In this document: piece by piece, positions 19,759-28,250 of the stretch
How positions within the stretch are numbered: position 1 is the first letter of the stretch
How the letters are laid out: the number at the start of each line of letters is the position of its first letter
NCBI RefSeq assembly: GCF_001942495.1
Contig: NZ_MKZS01000001.1
Span: 6,788,380 to 6,842,923, forward strand
Length of the DNA stretch: 54,544 nucleotides
From: Moorena bouillonii PNG
GTDB lineage: Bacteria; Cyanobacteriota; Cyanobacteriia; Cyanobacteriales; Coleofasciculaceae
Direction: 5' to 3'
Made by a program: the position numbers and the translations under genes
The notes under the pieces: generated by a model
Database searches by the model: none
What the model was told of the DNA's origin: nothing
The model's input: the letters and a program-made list of their open reading frames with translations, nothing else

Positions 19759-19906
19759 AATTTTGCACAGAGTCTTTTGGGAGAGGAAGACGAGCTATGA
19801 AGCTTCTGAGTAACTCGGAGTAGGTCATCCCCCTCCTGTCGGCTTCTTCTTGTAACTGCTTTTTCTCAAATTCGGTAACTCTAACTACAAGCTTTTGATT
19901 TTTCAT
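19745..19906 (-). CDS. Small ribbon-helix-helix (CopG/Arc-like) protein inside the TnpB element
   Basis: This 53-residue protein starts MKNQKLVVRVTEFEKKQL. It has the ribbon-helix-helix pattern: a short basic strand (KLVVRVT), helix A (EFEKKQLQEEADRRG) and MTYSELLRSFIARLP as helix B. Such proteins dimerise and bind DNA through the paired strands, usually as autoregulators or relaxosome accessory factors. It is encoded divergently from tnpB, with 64 bp between the starts, so both promoters share one short region that it may repress. Its stop codon lies within the hairpin repeat at 19651-19758, so the natural C-terminus may have been altered. Confidence 0.7.
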   Translation of the reverse strand: MKNQKLVVRVTEFEKKQLQEEADRRGMTYSELLRSFIARLPLPKDSVQNSSRR

Positions 19907-19970
19907 ATTAGGTTGACACCTGTCGCCACAACTGCTAACCTAATACTAGGTCGAAAAAAAGGAGGAGTCA

Positions 19971-21191
19971 ATGCGGACAGCGTACCAATATCGGTTGAGA
20001 TTGACTAAGATGCAAGAAGCAGAAATAGAGAGGTGGCTAGATATGTTGCGCCACCAGTACAACTATTTTCTTGCTGATAGATTCAATTGGTATGAACAGA
20101 ATCGTTGTTCCATTAACTCATGTCCTTTGGTTTGTTATTTGCCTGAATTGCGAGACAATCCCGACTACTACTCTCAGAAAAGGACTCTACCTCAATTAAA
20201 AAAAGACAGGCAGTGGTATAAGGCCATCCATGCTAATGTTTTACAGGATTGCGTCAAACGAGTTGATCTTGCTTTTAAAAGGTTTTTAAAAGGTGATTCT
20301 AATGGAAAAAGAAGTGGCAGACCTAGATTCAAAAGTAAAAGCAGGTATAAATCTTTAGTTTTTTCCGCTTTCTCTAAAAACCCTATCCGGGGCAACAAAT
20401 TTAACCTTCCCAAGTTTGGATGGGTCAAGATGATCTACCATAGGCCGATTCCAAAAGGGTTCAAAATTAAAACTGCAACAGTTACACGCAAGGCTGATGG
20501 ATACTATGTAACATTATCGTTACAGGATGATTCGGTTCCTGAACTAATTCAGATAGAACAAGTGTCAAATCCCATTGGGATAGATATGGGTCTTAAGTCA
20601 TTCCTAGTCAAATCTGATGGCACAGAAGTCCCGATTCCTAAATATTATATAAAAGCTCAAAAACGACTAAAGAAAATCCAGAAAGCTGTTAGTAGATCAA
20701 AAAAAGGCAGTAATAATAGGAAAAGGGCTGTCAAGAAACTGGGTAAGGCTCATAAAAAGGTAGCTGATACCCGAAAAAACTTTCATTTTAAAACAGCAAA
20801 AAACTTACTAGATGATCACGATCTAGTTGCTCATGAAAGACTAAATATCAAGGGACTGGCTAAATCTAACTTAGCTAAATCTATTCATGATGCTGGCTGG
20901 GGACAATTTCTGTCGATACTATCAAACAAAGCCGAGAATGCTGGTTTGGTTACAGTCGCAGTAAATCCCAGAAATACCAGCCAGAACTGTTCCAACTGTG
21001 GAAAAAAGGTACCCAAAAAACTAAAAGACCGCATCCACTCTTGTTCTCATTGCGGTTATACCGAGGATCGTGATGTAAATGCGGCAATTAATATATTAAA
21101 GTTGGCGGTAGGGCATTCCGTCGGGAGTAAAGCTTTCCGAGTATCCGAACCGGTAGGTGGAGTTGGAAAGAAGCCCACACTGAACTTGTAA
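19971..21191 (+). CDS. tnpB: TnpB, RNA-guided endonuclease of an IS200/IS605 element
   Basis: The 406-residue protein appears complete. It has the N-terminal AYQYRLRLTKMQEAEIERWL region, the RuvC catalytic triad as Asp in NPIGIDMGLKSFL (about residue 204), Glu in DLVAHERLNIKGLAK (about 287) and Asp in TEDRDVNAAINILK (about 364), and a four-Cys zinc ribbon CSNCGKK... CSHCG between the last two. All key residues are present, so it is probably active. A strong ribosome-binding site GGAGGAG lies at 19961-19967. TnpB proteins use a right-end-derived guide RNA (omega RNA) to cut DNA at sites next to a short motif equal to the left flank. The stop codon lies in the loop of the right-end hairpin. Confidence 0.95.
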   Translation: MRTAYQYRLRLTKMQEAEIERWLDMLRHQYNYFLADRFNWYEQNRCSINSCPLVCYLPELRDNPDYYSQKRTLPQLKKDRQWYKAIHANVLQDCVKRVDLAFKRFLKGDSNGKRSGRPRFKSKSRYKSLVFSAFSKNPIRGNKFNLPKFGWVKMIYHRPIPKGFKIKTATVTRKADGYYVTLSLQDDSVPELIQIEQVSNPIGIDMGLKSFLVKSDGTEVPIPKYYIKAQKRLKKIQKAVSRSKKGSNNRKRAVKKLGKAHKKVADTRKNFHFKTAKNLLDDHDLVAHERLNIKGLAKSNLAKSIHDAGWGQFLSILSNKAENAGLVTVAVNPRNTSQNCSNCGKKVPKKLKDRIHSCSHCGYTEDRDVNAAINILKLAVGHSVGSKAFRVSEPVGGVGKKPTLNL

Positions 21192-21213
21192 AAGTCAGTG
21201 TGGGAGTATGTCA
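21174..21213 (+). ncRNA. Right-end hairpin, likely 3' part of the TnpB guide RNA scaffold
   Basis: A perfect 10-bp stem CCCACACTGA/TCAGTGTGGG with an 11-nt loop overlaps the tnpB stop codon, and the element ends 9 nt later. In characterised TnpB systems the guide RNA scaffold comes from this end and the guide is the host sequence immediately downstream, here CTGGTCAAAGAAAATGCC of the DUF4870 gene. The 5' end of the RNA cannot be seen from sequence. Confidence 0.55.
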
Positions 21214-21429
21214 CTGGTCAAAGAAAATGCCAAAGAAGCTCTGAATTTTCACATTTGCCTTTATATATATGGGGTGATTTGTTTGATACTGACTGTGGTG
21301 ATTATTGGGATTCCGCTGCTAATTATATTAGGGCTTGTCAGTCTAATTATGTCCATAATTGCCTTAGTCAAGGTGCTGGAAAATCCTAATCAGCCCTATC
21401 GCTATCCGTATATTTTTCGGGTGCTTTGA
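21214..21429 (+). pseudogene. DUF4870 membrane protein, 3' part
   Basis: These 71 codons begin LVKENAKEALNFHICLYIYG, which is the diagnostic DUF4870 motif (KENAKEALNF). They continue through two transmembrane helices (LILTVVIIGIPLLIILGLVSLIMSIIALV) to the terminal NPYRYPYIFRVL-like end. An ATG at 21208 created by the element's edge (ATGTCA) would allow translation of this half alone. The 5' half is at 19479-19598. Confidence 0.8.
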
Positions 21430-21524
21430 CATGCCATGGCATAATTGCTCCAACGTTTGGGAGATGACAGTATTGATAAGTTAGGGTAATTTATCGTCAA
21501 AGATTTTACTCAATATCTTGAATC

Positions 21525-23525
21525 ATGAAGCGATCGCTTGTCCGTATTTCCCTATTCATATCATTACTAGGGTTTACTCCATCTCCTGGTATAGCAGCTC
21601 CCCCTAGAACTCCAGACCAAACCGAAACCTGTGAAATCTTAGTGATTGGAGGTGGATTGGCTGGTGCAGCGGCTGCCTATGAAGGCTTATTGGCAGGGCA
21701 AACAGTGTGCTTAACTGAGATTACCGACTGGGTAGGGGGACAAATTTCTGCCCAGGGAACCTCTGCTCTGGATGAACGACCAACTCAGCGATCGCGTTTA
21801 TTCTATCCTAAGGGCTATCTAGAATTACGCGATCGCATCAAACGCTACTACCGTCAACTCAATCCTGGGGACTGCTGGGTAAGTGAATCCTGTTTTCTAC
21901 CCCGTGATGCTCACCAAATCCTGTTTAATATTTTACGAAAGGCGGCCAAACGGGGAAAAGGGAGATTAAAATGGTTTCCCTCTACTGTAGTTAAGGAACT
22001 AGAGATTAGCGCTGATGGCAAAACCATTGACAGTGTGATTGCTATTCAACACAAAAGTACTGCTGATGCTCCTGCCCTGAACACCTTTGCCCTATCTCAA
22101 ACTATTGAAGATTGGTATAGCTACGAGAATTCCTCCCGGTTTGAGAAAAGCATTTTGCGCATTGTTCCCCAACAGACCCAAGACAATAGTTCTAATTGGT
22201 ATATTATCGACGCAACAGAAACTGGTGAAATTATTGCCCTAGCTGACGTTCCCTACCAGTTGGGGATTGACTCCCGCTCCTACCTAAACCCTTCCGCATC
22301 TAGTGCTACTGACGACCCCTATTGCACCCAAGGCTTTACCTACACCTTTGCCATGGAGCAAACCAAGGAGCCTCAAACCCAAGAAATGCCTTCGTTTTAC
22401 CCGCAATACCAACCCTACTACAGCTATGAATTACAGCGCCTAGCGGACTTTGAAGGAGTATTCACCTATCGGCGAATTTGGAGTTCTAAGCGGGGTAAAC
22501 GGATCCGATGGGGGGTTACTGCTCCCACTCCAGGGGACATTTCCATGCAAAACTGGACATGGGGTAATGATTATCGTCCTGGCACTTCAGAAGATAATCT
22601 AGTTTACACCCGTCGCCAATTACGAACTACTGGTCAACTGGCTCCCGGTGGCTGGATGGGAGGCTTGCGTACGGAAAGTCTACGGAAAGGAGAAGAAAAC
22701 GCTCTCGGTTATTACTATTGGCTAGTGGCAGGGACTACCGACTCCCAGCTTGGGGATGGGGTAAAAGAGCCTCATCCCAATCACCGCTATCTAACTGGGT
22801 TAGATTCTCCGATGGGGACAATGCATGGGTTGTCTAAGTATCCCTATATACGGGAAGGGAGGCGGATTATTGGACGCCCTTCCTTTGGCTATCCTCAAGG
22901 CTTTACTATATCAGAAGTGGATATTTCCCGCCGTGACTACCAGGATGAGTATTATCGGCAGACCCTCTCACCAGACGAATATCGCCGCTTATGGGCAGTA
23001 CTGGCTGGATTAGAAGCCCCCTCTGTGATTCAAGGTAAAATCCAGCCAGATCAAGTCAGTCAACGCAGTCGCTCTACTATCTATCCTGATTCTGTGGGTA
23101 TTGGTCACTATGCCATCGACTTTCATCCCTGTATGACCTTAAGTCCAGCAGAAACCCCAGGAAACACCGAGCGTCAAGGGGAACGGCGGGGAGCAGGTCA
23201 AGCCTATCCGTTCCAAATTCCCCTGCGAGCAATAATTCCTCAGAAAATTGACAACCTCTTAGTAGGAGGTAAAAGTATTGCTACCAGTCACATTGCCGCT
23301 GCTGCTTATCGGGTGCATTCCTTTGAATGGTCATCCGGTGCTGCTGCTGGTACAACCGCTGCTTTTTCCTTAGAAACTGGGATAGCACCTTACCAGCTTC
23401 TAGAAGAACCCCTCCTGCAACAAACCCAACTCCAAGCTCTACGCCAGCAGTTAGAAAAAAACGGTAATCCCACCGCTTTCCCAGACACGTCCATCTTTAA
23501 TCAGAATTGGGAGGATTGGCGTTAA
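21525..23525 (+). CDS. Secreted FAD-dependent oxidoreductase
   Basis: This 666-residue protein has an N-terminal signal peptide (MKRSLVRISLFISLLGFTPS...GIAA). The dinucleotide-binding motif is CEILVIGGGLAGAAAAYEGL (about residues 36-55), followed by TEITDWVGGQISAQGTSALDE, as in the FAD_oxidored (PF12831) family. The C-terminal FAD site is visible as IDNLLVGGKSIATSHIAAAAYRVHSFEWSSGAAAGTTAAF. Large cyanobacterial members are predicted periplasmic oxidoreductases of unknown substrate. ATG at 21525 overlaps ATGAAGCGATCGCTTG, so a HIP1 octamer lies within the first codons. It appears monocistronic. Confidence 0.88.
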   Translation: MKRSLVRISLFISLLGFTPSPGIAAPPRTPDQTETCEILVIGGGLAGAAAAYEGLLAGQTVCLTEITDWVGGQISAQGTSALDERPTQRSRLFYPKGYLELRDRIKRYYRQLNPGDCWVSESCFLPRDAHQILFNILRKAAKRGKGRLKWFPSTVVKELEISADGKTIDSVIAIQHKSTADAPALNTFALSQTIEDWYSYENSSRFEKSILRIVPQQTQDNSSNWYIIDATETGEIIALADVPYQLGIDSRSYLNPSASSATDDPYCTQGFTYTFAMEQTKEPQTQEMPSFYPQYQPYYSYELQRLADFEGVFTYRRIWSSKRGKRIRWGVTAPTPGDISMQNWTWGNDYRPGTSEDNLVYTRRQLRTTGQLAPGGWMGGLRTESLRKGEENALGYYYWLVAGTTDSQLGDGVKEPHPNHRYLTGLDSPMGTMHGLSKYPYIREGRRIIGRPSFGYPQGFTISEVDISRRDYQDEYYRQTLSPDEYRRLWAVLAGLEAPSVIQGKIQPDQVSQRSRSTIYPDSVGIGHYAIDFHPCMTLSPAETPGNTERQGERRGAGQAYPFQIPLRAIIPQKIDNLLVGGKSIATSHIAAAAYRVHSFEWSSGAAAGTTAAFSLETGIAPYQLLEEPLLQQTQLQALRQQLEKNGNPTAFPDTSIFNQNWEDWR

Positions 23526-23775
23526 ATTAACACAGTTTACTAATAGTAACTATCGATAGTAATTATCTTTAGTATGCTACGTCTTACCATACATTTATAA
23601 TGGCTCTTCCCTAGATATTATGCTAAATAACCACCCAAATCTATTATCGCTTACTGGGTAATAATTTGACTTGATAAACACATTTTTAACTGTCAAAGTA
23701 ATCCCCAGTAAAGCTTTCAGCATAAGTGAACTAAAAATTAGCATCAACTTTTTACGAAGAGCCTTTAGTATCTGT

Positions 23776-23826
23776 TTCTAAATAGTCATAAGTCATGGTT
23801 GTGGCATAACTTATGACTATTTAGAA
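23776..23826. repeat. Perfect 18-bp inverted repeat
   Basis: TTCTAAATAGTCATAAGT at 23776-23793 is the exact complement of 23809-23826, around a 15-nt loop. The arms contain AGTCATA units related to the AGTCATT heptamers elsewhere in the window. It may form a terminator-like hairpin, though it lacks a T-run, or be a small dispersed element. Confidence 0.6.
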
Positions 23827-23887
23827 GAATTAGCGATAATAATACTAAAGATAGTTAGTTAGTAATTGATAATTGGTAATTAGATTA

Positions 23888-23916
23888 CTATTCCCTATTC
23901 CCTATTCCCTATTCCT
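23888..23916. repeat. Heptamer tandem repeat (STRR), TTCCCTA
   Basis: About four direct copies of the 7-bp unit CTATTCC. The same unit family recurs at 53834-53917. Confidence 0.75.
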
Positions 23917-24166
23917 AGTAGGTATTCGTAGCCAACATTATTAAATTACCTTCAGGTTTAGATATTGATTCTAATCATAATTTTTAACTCTTATAGCATG
24001 CTGATTCAGCTGAGCTGTGGTAGTCATAAAATCAGGCAATTAGTTGGTAATTAAAGTTCGCTGACAATTGACGGGGATGCAGCAAATGCTAACCGTGGTA
24101 TTAGAAAGATTCGATTCAGAAGCCCGATGGTAGTTTTGATAGCGGGTTGATTAACCAGACTTAATA

Positions 24167-24949
24167 TTATTTCCCCACCAACTTCACCATTCCAATCCCA
24201 CCAAAATACAGACCAAGTACAGCACCCCCCAGTAAACTTTGAGTGAGAGGATCTGTCGAAGGAGTCAGCACTGCTCCCAAGATAGCTGCTCCTAGGACAA
24301 CCGTGCGCCAACCAGAAAGCATTTGCTTGGAAGAAACAATTCCCAAAAACCCCAGTAACATTTGAATAACTGGGATTTGAAATGCCAAGCCAGTACTAAA
24401 CATCAACAGTAAGACAAATTCAAAATACTTATCAATTGACCACAACTGCTCTACTACATCTGCTCCGTAACTGATAAAGAAATTCAGAGCGGCAGGAATT
24501 AGAGCAATGTAGGCAAATACCAAGCCTAGAAAAAACAGAACCGTTGAGCCTAAAACCACAGGTCCGATGAAGCGTCGCTCCCGGCGAGTCAACCCTGGTA
24601 AAACAAATAGAAGGATTTGGTAAAGAATAAAAGGACTAGCCACCAGTAAGCCACTATAGCCAGCCACTTTCAAGGACACAAAAAAGTATTCCCCTGGAGC
24701 CAGTTGCAGAAACTTGACCCCCCTAGCTGGAATTTCCAGCAACTGAACAATCGGCTTAACTGCCACAAAGCAGCCAGCCATGGACAAGAATACAGCAATC
24801 AGCGAGTAAAAAATCCGCTTTCGCAACTCCTCTAAATGGTCGAACAGAGACATCTCGACATCATTAGGTACCTCGTCGAGATAGGTCTCAGGGTCTTTGA
24901 GAGTATCCAAACTTTCCTGGGGAGCAGTATCTAACTCAGAAGGCGTCAT
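24167..24949 (-). CDS. tatC: TatC, Sec-independent (twin-arginine) translocase subunit
   Basis: This 260-residue protein has six transmembrane helices. The TatC signature is clear: [21 protein letters not shown] at the end of the cytoplasmic N-terminus, with the conserved glutamate of the HLEELR motif that contacts the RR signal peptide. [20 protein letters not shown] and [20 protein letters not shown] follow. TatC recognises twin-arginine signal peptides in the plasma or thylakoid membrane together with TatA/B. The N-terminal extension of about 30 acidic residues is common in cyanobacteria. It lies 72 bp downstream of the GH57 gene on the same strand, so cotranscription is possible. No tatA is adjacent. 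Confidence 0.96.
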   Translation of the reverse strand: MTPSELDTAPQESLDTLKDPETYLDEVPNDVEMSLFDHLEELRKRIFYSLIAVFLSMAGCFVAVKPIVQLLEIPARGVKFLQLAPGEYFFVSLKVAGYSGLLVASPFILYQILLFVLPGLTRRERRFIGPVVLGSTVLFFLGLVFAYIALIPAALNFFISYGADVVEQLWSIDKYFEFVLLLMFSTGLAFQIPVIQMLLGFLGIVSSKQMLSGWRTVVLGAAILGAVLTPSTDPLTQSLLGGAVLGLYFGGIGMVKLVGK

Positions 24950-25021
24950 GGATTTTGATTGGCTTAGGGAACGTTCTCTATTGTATCTTCTTGTATCTTC
25001 CCAGGATTGTGTGGGGAGATT

Positions 25022-26611
25022 TCAAACAGGACGATAGACGCGATAGTTAATCTTGGGAAAGATATTGTCAATTTTCTCGACTTTCTCCAGCCAGCCTGCA
25101 TCAATCTTGCCCAGCTTGATATCATCGTAAAGCTTATTAAAGCGCATCAAATGCGATCGCGTTCGTCTAACTGCATAAGGTACCATTGTCTCGGTGCGCA
25201 TAATAAATGCCCAGTCTGACGATTGCGCTAGTAGTAACTCTCGCGCTGCTTGATTTAATGCCTTCCACTCCAACTCGTCGGTAGCTTCCAACGTTGACAG
25301 CTCAATCATCCGTTCTGTGGCTTTGTGCAGATGAGGGTAAATCCAGGTATTGGTTTCATTGAGCCAGTATTCATGAAACCCCTGATACCCCCAGCTAGAT
25401 TGAGAAGGTTTACAGACTTGTTGGATCGGATGATTCCGCAAATAATCTGCCAAATGAGTCATTTCATAGGTGTTCTGGTCATACCACGACTTACGGAGCA
25501 AGACATCCAGAAACCAAGGACCCTCGTACCACCAGTGACCAAATAACTCTGCGTCATAGGGAGACACCACAATTGGAGAACGCTCTATCATTGCTGCTAG
25601 ATGTTTAACCTGCTGCTGGCGATTAAACATGAAATTTCCAGCATGTTCCGCAGCTTTGTCTTTTGCCCAATACGGATCATACAGTTGTTTTTCCCCTAAT
25701 CCTGTACCACGGTCTGTAATTTTGTGATACTTGATACCCGTATTCTTCCGCTGTCCATGGGGCATAATATATGGTTTAATGTAATCATAATCTGCTTCCC
25801 ACCCTAAATCCTTGTAAAATTCCCGATATACTGGATCCCCTGGATACCCGACTTCCGAAGACCACACCTGCTGGGATGACTCATGGTCACGACCAAAGGC
25901 AGCAACTCCTGTCTCAGTATAAATGGGAGCATAGGTACCAAACCGTGGTCGGGGACGAGCGTAGAGAATACCATGACTATCCATCAGAAAATAGCGCAAA
26001 CCAGCATCTGCTAGCATCTCCTCAATCCCTTCGTAGTAAGCGCATTCCGGTAACCATATGCCCTTGGGTGGACAGCCAAAGTTTTGCTCATAATGTTCAC
26101 AAGCCACCCGAATTTGAGCCCAAACTGCTTGGGGATACATTTTCATCAAAGGAAAATAGCCATGGGTGGCACCGCAGGTGATAATTTCCAGGTTATTACT
26201 GTCTAAAAATTGTTTAAATGCCTTGACTAAATCCCTTTCATAGTGTAACCATGTTTGGCGAATAGTGCTGAACTCTTGAACATAATGTTGCGCTAGGTAA
26301 CGGATATGACCATTATGCTGATTATGCTCAACCTCCTTCTTGGCTAGTTCTTCAAGCAGTGACAGATGGCGCTCATAACGTTCTTGTAGTAGTGGATCCC
26401 GTAGCATCGACACCAAAGGTGGTGTCATACTAATGGTTATTTTGAAGTCAATCCCATCCCGCTTTAATCCCTCAAAAACATGTAGTAGGGGAATATAGGT
26501 TTCAGTAATGGCTTCAAATAGCCACTCTTCTTCTAGAACATAATCACTTTCTGGATGCCTAACAAACGGTAAATGGGCGTGAAGGACAAGAGCAAGGTAG
26601 CCAATAGCCAT
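25022..26611 (-). CDS. Glycoside hydrolase family 57 protein, probable glycogen branching enzyme type
   Basis: The protein has about 529 residues. MAIGYLALVLHAHLPFVRHPE is the typical GH57 N-terminus; the frame allows an ATG two codons earlier (26617), but MAIGYL is the family start. The catalytic nucleophile Glu is in GIWLPECAYY (about residue 186), and the acid/base Asp is in VVSPYDAELFGHWWYEGP (about 355). These motifs and the length match GH57 1,4-alpha-glucan branching enzymes. The C-terminal helical domain (about 410-529) contains WGYQGFHEYWLNETNTWIYPH. It would act on cytoplasmic glycogen. Divergent from sasA; tatC lies downstream. Confidence 0.9.
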   Translation of the reverse strand: MAIGYLALVLHAHLPFVRHPESDYVLEEEWLFEAITETYIPLLHVFEGLKRDGIDFKITISMTPPLVSMLRDPLLQERYERHLSLLEELAKKEVEHNQHNGHIRYLAQHYVQEFSTIRQTWLHYERDLVKAFKQFLDSNNLEIITCGATHGYFPLMKMYPQAVWAQIRVACEHYEQNFGCPPKGIWLPECAYYEGIEEMLADAGLRYFLMDSHGILYARPRPRFGTYAPIYTETGVAAFGRDHESSQQVWSSEVGYPGDPVYREFYKDLGWEADYDYIKPYIMPHGQRKNTGIKYHKITDRGTGLGEKQLYDPYWAKDKAAEHAGNFMFNRQQQVKHLAAMIERSPIVVSPYDAELFGHWWYEGPWFLDVLLRKSWYDQNTYEMTHLADYLRNHPIQQVCKPSQSSWGYQGFHEYWLNETNTWIYPHLHKATERMIELSTLEATDELEWKALNQAARELLLAQSSDWAFIMRTETMVPYAVRRTRSHLMRFNKLYDDIKLGKIDAGWLEKVEKIDNIFPKINYRVYRPV

Positions 26612-26856
26612 GATCAAGTAGCAGCCGTGGGTAGATTATTAAAGGAGAATTGACGCAATCCGCGATAATGTTACATTATTTTAAGATTTTAGTCTCAAAT
26701 AGACTGGGAAAGTGCCAGAAAAGGGCTGGTTAGTAACGAGACTATAAAATAATAAAATAGACATTAAATTGTAAGGAAGCACACATCACCAACAAAAAAT
26801 AACAAATCTTAGTCTTATTCCAGCCTTATTGGTTAAGAGTGCTAACACCAAATTGC

Positions 26857-28056
26857 ATGCAGGCAGCTACACAAACACACACTAACTCCCCAACCTTTCT
26901 ACAACTGCTGCTGTTTGTCGATGAACGTCCCGGTTCCCGTAAACAGCTCCAGTCTATCCACCATTATCTGGAAACTCTTAAGACAGAGTATCCCTTTGAA
27001 CTAAAGGTTGTGGATGTTGGGGAACAACCCTATCTAGCTGAACACTTTAAGCTAGTAGCAACCCCAGCACTGATTAAGATTAATCCGAAACCCAAACAAA
27101 CCCTTGCAGGTAGTAATCTAGTTGCCCAGCTGAAGAGCTGGTGGCCCCGCTGGCAACGCTCTCTAGAAGAAAACCAAACCCAACTTACCCAAGGATTGCC
27201 TTTACAACCAACTGTTCGCTCATCTAACTCCTCGGCTGAGACATTACCAGAGACAGCTGGTTCCCTAGCTTGTGCCTTGGAACTGATTCGACTCTCTGAC
27301 GAAGTGTTTCGCCTGAAGAAAGATAGAGAAGAATTGCTTGAGCAGCTGCAATTTAAAGACCAAGTCATATCCATGCTAGCTCACGACTTGCGTAGTCCTT
27401 TGACAGCAGTATCCATTGCCTTGGAAACCCTACAGCTAGAACAACCAGTAGCCAAGAATGGTAGAAAAGCTGGCCTGACGCCACAGCTAAAGGAACGGCT
27501 GTTTGAGCAAGCTCGTAATCAATTGCGCACTATCAACCGGATGGTAGTGGATCTGCTGCAAGCTAGGAAGGGAAGTAATGCTGAATTCAACATCCGACCT
27601 CATAAACTGAATTTGGGCAGACTTTGCCAAGACGTTCTAGTTCAGATGCACGAACAGTTTCAGCTCAAGGCTCAGGTTCTGCAAACCGACATCCCACAAG
27701 ACTTGCCTCCTGTCTACGGCGATGAAGAATTGGTGCGTCAGGTGCTAATTAACCTGCTGGATAATGCCATTAAGTATACTCCCAAAGGAGGGAAAATTGC
27801 TGTGTCTAGCATCCACCGTACTACCCAGAAAGTTCAAGTCAGCGTTTGCGATGATGGTCCTGGTATACCACAAGAAAATCGCGATCGCATTTTTGAAGAC
27901 CACTTCCGCCTTAAGCGAGACGAAGCTATAGAAGGCTATGGGTTGGGCTTAGCCCTATGTCAAAAGATTATCCGTGCCCACTATGGTCGCATTTGGGTTG
28001 ACTCACCTATCAAGGGTGGCAGCTGTTTTCACTTCACCTTACCGATTTATCGATAG
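26857..28056 (+). CDS. sasA: SasA, circadian clock-associated histidine kinase
   Basis: This is a protein of about 399 residues. The N-terminal 90 residues are the KaiB-like thioredoxin-fold domain (LQLLLFVDERPGSRKQLQSI...VVDVGEQPYLAEHFKLVATPALIKINP) that binds KaiC. The kinase core has the H-box MLAHDLRSPLTAVSIALETL (phosphoacceptor His near residue 181), N-box LVRQVLINLLDNAIKYTPKGG, G1 VCDDGPGIPQENRDRIFEDHF and G2 GYGLGLALCQKII. SasA relays the KaiABC phase to the response regulator RpaA. A GTG start at 26839 would add six residues; neither start has a clear ribosome-binding site. No kai genes are in the window. Confidence 0.95.
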   Translation: MQAATQTHTNSPTFLQLLLFVDERPGSRKQLQSIHHYLETLKTEYPFELKVVDVGEQPYLAEHFKLVATPALIKINPKPKQTLAGSNLVAQLKSWWPRWQRSLEENQTQLTQGLPLQPTVRSSNSSAETLPETAGSLACALELIRLSDEVFRLKKDREELLEQLQFKDQVISMLAHDLRSPLTAVSIALETLQLEQPVAKNGRKAGLTPQLKERLFEQARNQLRTINRMVVDLLQARKGSNAEFNIRPHKLNLGRLCQDVLVQMHEQFQLKAQVLQTDIPQDLPPVYGDEELVRQVLINLLDNAIKYTPKGGKIAVSSIHRTTQKVQVSVCDDGPGIPQENRDRIFEDHFRLKRDEAIEGYGLGLALCQKIIRAHYGRIWVDSPIKGGSCFHFTLPIYR

Positions 28057-28250
28057 GAAATGGGGTTGAAGGTACAAGCTTTAAGGTTTAAAGCGCTTTA
28101 TCAGTTGAATCGATCAGGTAATCGCGCTTTACTGCATCTAATAATTATGAGAAGCGAGCTAAGCTACTATCAGGGATTCAGTCTCAGAGTTCCAAAAGTT
28201 AAATGCGAGAAACCTTAGCTTACACTTTACCCACAACTCGCAGTGACACT

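Larger units (their letters stand above)
19599..21213 (+). mobile_element. IS200/IS605-group element with tnpB and no tnpA
   Basis: The 1615-bp insertion separates the two halves of the DUF4870 gene. It has subterminal hairpins rather than inverted repeats: an imperfect one near the left end (CCACATCTCAATAC... GTATGAGTGTGG, 19619-19647) and a perfect one near the right end (CCCACACTGA/TCAGTGTGGG, 21174-21204). There is no target duplication; the left flank ends GACTCA and the element ends ATGTCA. These are the expected features of IS200/IS605 elements. It carries tnpB and, divergent from it where tnpA would normally be, a small ribbon-helix-helix gene. Mobility would need a TnpA elsewhere in the genome. 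Confidence 0.8.
23526..24166. other. Intergenic region with repeats between the oxidoreductase and tatC
   Basis: This is 641 bp between convergent genes with no supported reading frame. It contains a long perfect inverted repeat (23776-23826) and a heptamer tandem repeat (23888-23916), described separately. The rest is AT-rich. Confidence 0.55.
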
